DNA of 9,425 nt from Coriobacteriaceae bacterium AF08-21 (lineage in GTDB: Bacteria; Actinomycetota; Coriobacteriia; Coriobacteriales; Coriobacteriaceae). The DNA lies in NCBI GenBank assembly GCA_027687465.1, contig JAQCQR010000033.1, positions 1 to 9,425 of the forward strand. Direction: 5' to 3'. The number at the start of each line of letters is the position of its first letter. The first letter of the stretch is position 1. The translations under genes were made by a program, and so were the position numbers. Shown one piece after another: positions 5,926 through 9,425 of this stretch. The notes under the pieces were generated by a model. That model searched no databases and was not told the origin of the DNA. It worked only from the letters and a program-made list of their open reading frames with translations.

Positions 5926-6615
5926 CTAGAACCGTGAGACCTGGTGAGTGAGCAGACCCGTCGGAACCTGCGGCGCGCTGCCGCTGACCTGCGCGGCGGG
6001 GAACAGCACGGCTACAGCAAAGTTGAACGGCTCTTTGCCAGAGTAGGCGCCGGCAGCGCGGGCCTCGTCGGCCAGAATCTGCGATGCCCCAGCCAGTGCG
6101 GCGACATAGGCGGAGTCACCGGCGAACACCGGGTCGGGCGCCTGATCGAGCATGGCACGGATGGCGGCAACGGCGTCCTCGCGCTTGACCTCCCACACGC
6201 GATGTGTGACGCCCGCGGGATCGGTGACGGCGTAGAGCGATGCGCCCTCTTTGGCAGCGCTCAAAATGATATCCATGACGGGCGACGCCTCGTAGGCGAG
6301 CGACACGGGGCGCGGCTGCACCTTGAGCTCGGCGATCGCGCGCGCGGTGGCGAGTGCGTCGATGCTCTCGGCGGCAGCCTCGTCGCCGCCCGTCAGCACG
6401 TTAACCGGGCAAATCGCCACGACACCCGTCACGCGTCCCGGCTCACCCGAGCATTCGTACACGTAATACGCCGCGCCTGGATCCTTGAGCATCAGACCAT
6501 CGGCAATGGCTCCGCGCAGAGCATCGTTGCCGCTCAGGATGCTGCCCATTGCAGGCAGTGCCTCGAGCACGCGGTCCTGAGCCGGGCGGATGCAGGGAAA
6601 CGGAAGTGCTTTCAT
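5926..6615 (-). CDS. Short, degenerate DUF1015-like protein
   Basis: This 229-residue protein has features recalling the first half of DUF1015 proteins: an N-terminal PFPCIRPAQDRV, AYYVYECSG (49-57), TGVVAICPV (63-71), QPRPVSLAY (100-108), LYAVTDPAGVTHRVWEV (127-143) and FNFAVAVLFP (197-206). Typical members run to about 400 residues and carry a His/Glu-rich HExT-like segment and an ADGHHR motif. Here the corresponding stretches read GGDEAAAESIDAL (76-88) and FAGDSAYVAALAGA (164-177), with none of those histidines, and the chain ends soon after VLFP. It looks like a shortened, possibly non-catalytic relative, yet the frame is intact and shows no frameshift. The ATG has AGGA about nine bases upstream. 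It lies 40 bp after the peptidase stop and is probably in the same operon. The family link is by motif memory and needs a profile search. Confidence 0.55.
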   Translation of the reverse strand: MKALPFPCIRPAQDRVLEALPAMGSILSGNDALRGAIADGLMLKDPGAAYYVYECSGEPGRVTGVVAICPVNVLTGGDEAAAESIDALATARAIAELKVQPRPVSLAYEASPVMDIILSAAKEGASLYAVTDPAGVTHRVWEVKREDAVAAIRAMLDQAPDPVFAGDSAYVAALAGASQILADEARAAGAYSGKEPFNFAVAVLFPAAQVSGSAPQVPTGLLTHQVSRF

Positions 6616-6655
6616 GGGGCGGTCCTAACGCACGAGTCGGTTTGTTCGCGGCTTA

Positions 6656-7876
6656 TTATGCCCCAACTTGGCCGCTCGCGTCCCAGAGCACGTTATCGGC
6701 GAGCGCGATTAGCACCTGCTGACAACGAACGATGTCGGCGTGGGGCACATATTCGTTGGGCTTGTGCGCGAGCGCGAGCGACCCGGGACCGTAGCTCATG
6801 CAATTGCGGTTACCTGTCTTGCCGGCAATGACGGCGGTGTCGGTGTAGCCGGTAAAGAAGCCGACGGTCGTGTCCGCGTCCGTCACGTCATCGGCGGCAC
6901 GCTTGAGCGCTGCTAGAAGGGGAGAGTTCGGGTCGCGCTCGATGGCGGGGCGGTCGCCCGTCACGGTGTAGCTGCCATGGCAACCGGGAACGGCGGCTTC
7001 GGCGACGGCGATGGCATGCTCGACCATATTGATTGCGGCGGCCGTATCGGTCGGCGGGGTCAGGCGCATGTCGACCCAGACTTTGGCGCGGTCGGGTACG
7101 ACGTAGGGGCGATATCCGCCCTCGATTTGGCCAAACGTGATGGTCGAAGGCCCCAGCTCATCGTGCGCGGGCAGCGCCGCAAACGCGCGACGAAGCGAAC
7201 ACACGACCTCGGCCATGGCGGCGACGGCATCCGCGCCCTTCCACGGCTGGCTCGCATGCGCCGTTACGCCAGCCATTTCAAACTCGAACCACGTGCGCCC
7301 CTTGTGCGCCACCTGAATCTGTCCGTCGGTGGGTTCGGTGTCCAGCACCCATTCACGCGAGCCGACCCAGCCGGCATCGATCGCGGCCTCTGAGCCGCGC
7401 ATAAAGTCTTCCTCGTCGACCGAGTAGATGAGCGAAAAGCCGCGGCGGGGCAACGCGCCATCCGCCGTCACGCGCTCGAGCGTATGGATCAGTGCGGCAA
7501 TAGCGCAGGCCAGGCCACCCTTCATATCGCAGGCACCGCGGCCGTAGAGCTTGCCGTCGCGCACGACCGCCCCGAGCGGCGTAATGTCCGCGTCCCAGCC
7601 GTCGCCCAAGGTGACTGTGTCCATGTGGCAGATGTAGACGAGCCGTGGCTCGTCGCTCAAACCGGGCACGGTGACCATAAGGTTGCGGCGCCGGGGCAGC
7701 ACCTCGAGTTCCTCAACCTGCACGGCATGGAGCACCGGATGGCTCAACCGCTCCGGCTGAGCCTCAACCAGCGCTTTGATATACCGCTCAATTTCATCCT
7801 CATACGCGCCCGGGTCTGAGCTGTCGATCCGCACGAGCTCCTGCGCAAGCCGCCAGGCAAAGTCCTCATCAACCAT
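6656..7876 (-). CDS. M20-family metallopeptidase (ArgE/DapE/ACY1-like)
   Basis: This 406-residue cytoplasmic hydrolase of the zinc-dependent M20 family cleaves amide bonds of small substrates such as N-acyl amino acids, dipeptides or biosynthetic intermediates. The visible active-site elements are YICHMDTV (His84, Asp86), GRGACDMKGG (bridging Asp117), SVDEED (catalytic Glu155 and ligand Glu156), LDTEPTDG (Asp179/Glu181) and the C-terminal LAHKPNEYVPHAD with His371. The lid domain carries TAHASQPWKGADA (His207), which completes the active site across the dimer. The length is normal. The ATG at 7876 is preferred over one 78 bases upstream because GAGGT lies five bases before it and the upstream stretch is not protein-like. 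TACAAT (read on the minus strand, 7911-7916) may be its -10. It is followed at 40 bp by the DUF1015-like gene. The exact substrate is undetermined. Confidence 0.92.
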   Translation of the reverse strand: MVDEDFAWRLAQELVRIDSSDPGAYEDEIERYIKALVEAQPERLSHPVLHAVQVEELEVLPRRRNLMVTVPGLSDEPRLVYICHMDTVTLGDGWDADITPLGAVVRDGKLYGRGACDMKGGLACAIAALIHTLERVTADGALPRRGFSLIYSVDEEDFMRGSEAAIDAGWVGSREWVLDTEPTDGQIQVAHKGRTWFEFEMAGVTAHASQPWKGADAVAAMAEVVCSLRRAFAALPAHDELGPSTITFGQIEGGYRPYVVPDRAKVWVDMRLTPPTDTAAAINMVEHAIAVAEAAVPGCHGSYTVTGDRPAIERDPNSPLLAALKRAADDVTDADTTVGFFTGYTDTAVIAGKTGNRNCMSYGPGSLALAHKPNEYVPHADIVRCQQVLIALADNVLWDASGQVGA

Positions 7877-8030
7877 ATGCAACCTCACAATCAGTCTGCT
7901 TTCCAAACCGATTGTAAGCCTCCCAAGAGATCTGCGACGCGCGCACAGCAGCATTTACCGTTCGCAGGCCGAGCCAGCGCGTTTGCCGTCCAGGCGGGTT
8001 TACAAACGACGCGGTGGGTACGTACCCTTC

Positions 8031-9080
8031 ATGGACGACATGCTGTGCGACATATCTGCCTTTCGGTATCACCGGATACCTCCACAGGTCTTGGCGATAA
8101 TGCCGGACCTGCCCGATTCTGCGGACGATTCGCGCAGGGAGCGCCTTTGCGAGCATCCGCTCGTCAAGCATTTCCTGGGCACTCCGTTACACGTGTTGGC
8201 GCGGGGCGTCTGTGGGCGCAAGGGCGATCGCATTGTCAGGCATGTTTGGAACGGGGAGAGGCCGTTTGATTCCGTGCGGCAGACAGAGTTTGGCCTCGAT
8301 GTTGCGTCCCCACTCTTTACCCTGCTGACCCTGGCTTCCTCGGTCTCAAACGAGCGTCTGATCATGTGCATGTATGAGATGTGTGGCACCTTCGCCGTGT
8401 GCAAGATTGCGCCTCAGGTAAAGTCGGCACTTGAGCAGGCATATGGGGACCGGTGGGGTGACGCACGGTTGGGTTGGGAAAATGTAAAGGATACCTCGGG
8501 GAATCCAACAGACTTGTGGAAACGACCTCCCTTGATTGAGCTCTCTGAACTTACCGAGTACGTCGATAAGATCCGGGGGCTTCGCGGCGCTAAATCGTTC
8601 ACACGTGCCGCAAAATGCGTTTCGGGGGTGGCGGCATCGCCGCTTGAGGTCCAGGCTTCGATGCTGTTTGGCCTTACGAGGTTGCGCGGTGGCGAAGGGC
8701 TGAGCCTTACCAATAACGTCGAGATTCGCATGACGCGCGGCGCCCGTCTGATTTCGGGGCTTGATAGGCGCTATGCCGATATCCTGCTGGCAAATAAGGA
8801 CGGCAGCCGAGAGTGCCTGGTTGAATGTCAAGGTAAAGCCATTCACGGATCCATAGAATCCAAGATCTCTGATTCCGACCGAACGACGGCCTTGCAAACG
8901 ATGGGATATCCCGTCGTTCTGATGACCTATGGTCAGCTAGTCGACTCCGATGCCTTCCGCGTGGTGATGGAGCTCATCATGTCCTATCTCGATGTGCCGT
9001 TGAAAGACAAGACGCCGCGGCAGCAGGGGCTCGAACGGCGGCTTCGTGAGGAGATTTTTATCGATTGGGCGGGAATGTAG
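8031..9080 (+). CDS. Uncharacterised protein with C-terminal PD-(D/E)XK (Vsr/DUF559-like) nuclease layout
   Basis: I do not recognise a named family for this 349-residue protein. The first 130 residues or so (DISAFRYHRIPPQVL, LGTPLHVLARG, ASPLFTLLTLAS, MYEMCGTFAVC) have the feel of the DNA-contacting front of AbiEi-like proteins. From about 200 to the end the order is ASPLEVQASMLFGL (Glu207), GGEGLSLTNN, RRYADILLA (Asp250), CLVECQGKAIHG (Glu265-x-Gln267, His272), DSDRTTALQTMGYPVVLMTYGQL (Asp283, Arg284) and a terminal helix. A helix Glu, a strand Asp, an E-x-[QK]-like strand, H, then D-x-R and a hydrophobic strand is the pattern of small Vsr/DUF559-type nucleases. The ATG is the only reasonable start, and its ribosome site is weak (GGTGGG 12 bases away). 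Codon use is a little less GC-rich than its neighbours, and abnormal AT-rich DNA follows, which suggests transfer. A defence or mobile-element role is speculation. Confidence 0.6.
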   Translation: MDDMLCDISAFRYHRIPPQVLAIMPDLPDSADDSRRERLCEHPLVKHFLGTPLHVLARGVCGRKGDRIVRHVWNGERPFDSVRQTEFGLDVASPLFTLLTLASSVSNERLIMCMYEMCGTFAVCKIAPQVKSALEQAYGDRWGDARLGWENVKDTSGNPTDLWKRPPLIELSELTEYVDKIRGLRGAKSFTRAAKCVSGVAASPLEVQASMLFGLTRLRGGEGLSLTNNVEIRMTRGARLISGLDRRYADILLANKDGSRECLVECQGKAIHGSIESKISDSDRTTALQTMGYPVVLMTYGQLVDSDAFRVVMELIMSYLDVPLKDKTPRQQGLERRLREEIFIDWAGM

Positions 9081-9132
9081 CCGCGCGGGTGGAAAACGGT
9101 CGCGTGAGCTAGAGTTTTGGCCGCGAAAAGGC

Positions 9133-9195
9133 TTCAGTTGCTCCTTGAAATTGGTTTTAAAAGTGCTACACAGAACAAGTTATTTCGGAAAATGG
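9133..9195 (+). repeat. Left arm of diverged inverted repeat
   Basis: The best-conserved 30 bp begin at 9166 (CTACACAGAACAAGTTATTT and ten more bases) and match the reverse complement of 9301-9330 at 25 of 30 positions. Similarity continues outward through AAG.GCTAC and, after a gap of four bases, TTGCTCC (9138-9144). In one plus frame the copy encodes GFKSATQNKLFRKM. Confidence 0.6.
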
Positions 9196-9300
9196 GCAGT
9201 CAACTTTAATTTGGCATATAGAGATCGATTTTTACTTACTAAAACCCCTGATAAAGTTGTTTATAAAAACAGTTGTGCTTAGCGATTTGGGCCTCACGGT

Positions 9301-9358
9301 CGATTATCCGAAACAACATGTTCTGGGTAGCTCTTTCCCAGCCGCCGGGAGCAATGAA
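9301..9358 (-). repeat. Right arm of diverged inverted repeat
   Basis: On the minus strand this copy reads CTACCCAGAACATGTTGTTT and on, preceded by TTGCTCC (9348-9354 on the plus strand). It is the inverted counterpart of 9133-9195, about 105 bp away. In the matching frame it encodes GWERATQNMLFRII. The same words at protein level suggest both copies descend from one sequence, coding or not. Confidence 0.6.
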
Positions 9359-9425
9359 ATCGGCCCCCGTTTCGTGAAAATGAACTGCGTCCCAAATCTT
9401 GGACGCCCTAAATAGCGACTAGGCC

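Larger units (their letters stand above)
9081..9425. other. 345-bp gene-free stretch with AT-rich core and diverged inverted repeat
   Basis: No open frame with a start and ribosome site is supportable here. Roughly 41 of 130 bases are G or C over 9151-9280, far below the rest of the window. Two diverged copies of a roughly 60-bp element face each other (9133-9195 and 9301-9358). A minus-strand frame open between stops at 9419-9421 and 9239-9241 reads rather like protein for 59 codons, but it has no proper start codon. The region may be the flank or remnant of a mobile or duplicated segment. Confidence 0.6.

Noticed and set aside
5944..6831. A 295-codon plus-strand frame over the DUF1015-like gene and the end of the peptidase
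   Set aside because: It crosses the boundary of two well-supported minus-strand genes and contains no recognisable domain.
7887..7915. Dyad ACAATC-N17-GATTGT upstream of the peptidase gene
   Set aside because: Arms of only six bases with a long spacer are common by chance, and they do not match a known operator.
8016..8027. Perfect 12-bp palindrome GGGTACGTACCC just before the nuclease-like gene
   Set aside because: A 12-bp palindrome is expected about twice by chance in a window of this length; its position is suggestive but no second copy or consensus supports an operator.
1..9425. CRISPR array, tRNA or rRNA genes, complete insertion sequence or prophage genes
   Set aside because: I found no regularly spaced direct repeats, no cloverleaf with a TTC-type loop, and no transposase, integrase or phage structural gene on either strand.

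Overview
The window is GC-rich, apart from one short AT-rich stretch near its right end. It looks like the chromosome of a Coriobacteriia-type actinobacterium, and a gut Collinsella-like organism is my best guess. This rests on the codon style, the mix of genes (tandem histidine phosphatases, DUF308 and DUF188 proteins, an ArsP_2-type metal exporter, a DUF1015 relative) and the style of the repeats. No rRNA or tRNA gene is present to confirm it, and the identification comes from recall, not from a search.

Layout from left to right. Positions 1-109 hold what is probably the 3' tail of a gene that begins outside the window. A hairpin (90-125) then ends a minus-strand DEDDh 3'-5' exonuclease (191-1159). 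A 171-bp divergent promoter region separates it from a plus-strand membrane exporter with a histidine-rich loop (1331-2419). The 106-bp convergent gap after the exporter is almost filled by two inverted copies of a palindromic repeat with core GACATGTC. On the minus strand, an HdeD-like DUF308 membrane protein (3009-3611) runs directly into a DUF188/YaiI protein (2526-3008), with stop and start codons abutting. A divergent region of 235 bp follows. It contains a 19-bp sequence closely resembling a DtxR/IdeR iron box just before a plus-strand nitroreductase-family gene (3847-4518). After a strong REP-like hairpin (4551-4585) come two tandem paralogous histidine phosphatases (4601-5143 and 5161-5796) and a bidirectional terminator (5845-5880). 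Facing them on the minus strand is a pair made of an M20 metallopeptidase (6656-7876) and a short, degenerate DUF1015 relative (5926-6615).

Divergent from the peptidase, a plus-strand gene (8031-9080) encodes an uncharacterised 349-residue protein. Its C-terminal third has the layout of a Vsr/DUF559-like PD-(D/E)XK nuclease. The last 345 bp hold no clear gene, but include an AT-rich stretch (about 32% GC over 9151-9280) and two diverged inverted copies of a roughly 60-bp element.

Most of the region is ordinary housekeeping or accessory chromosome, arranged as short transcription units that diverge or converge at repeats and terminators. The items most worth following up are the iron-box-like operator, the two repeat families, and the nuclease-like gene with its unusual downstream DNA. 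I see no complete multi-gene defence system, CRISPR array or prophage.
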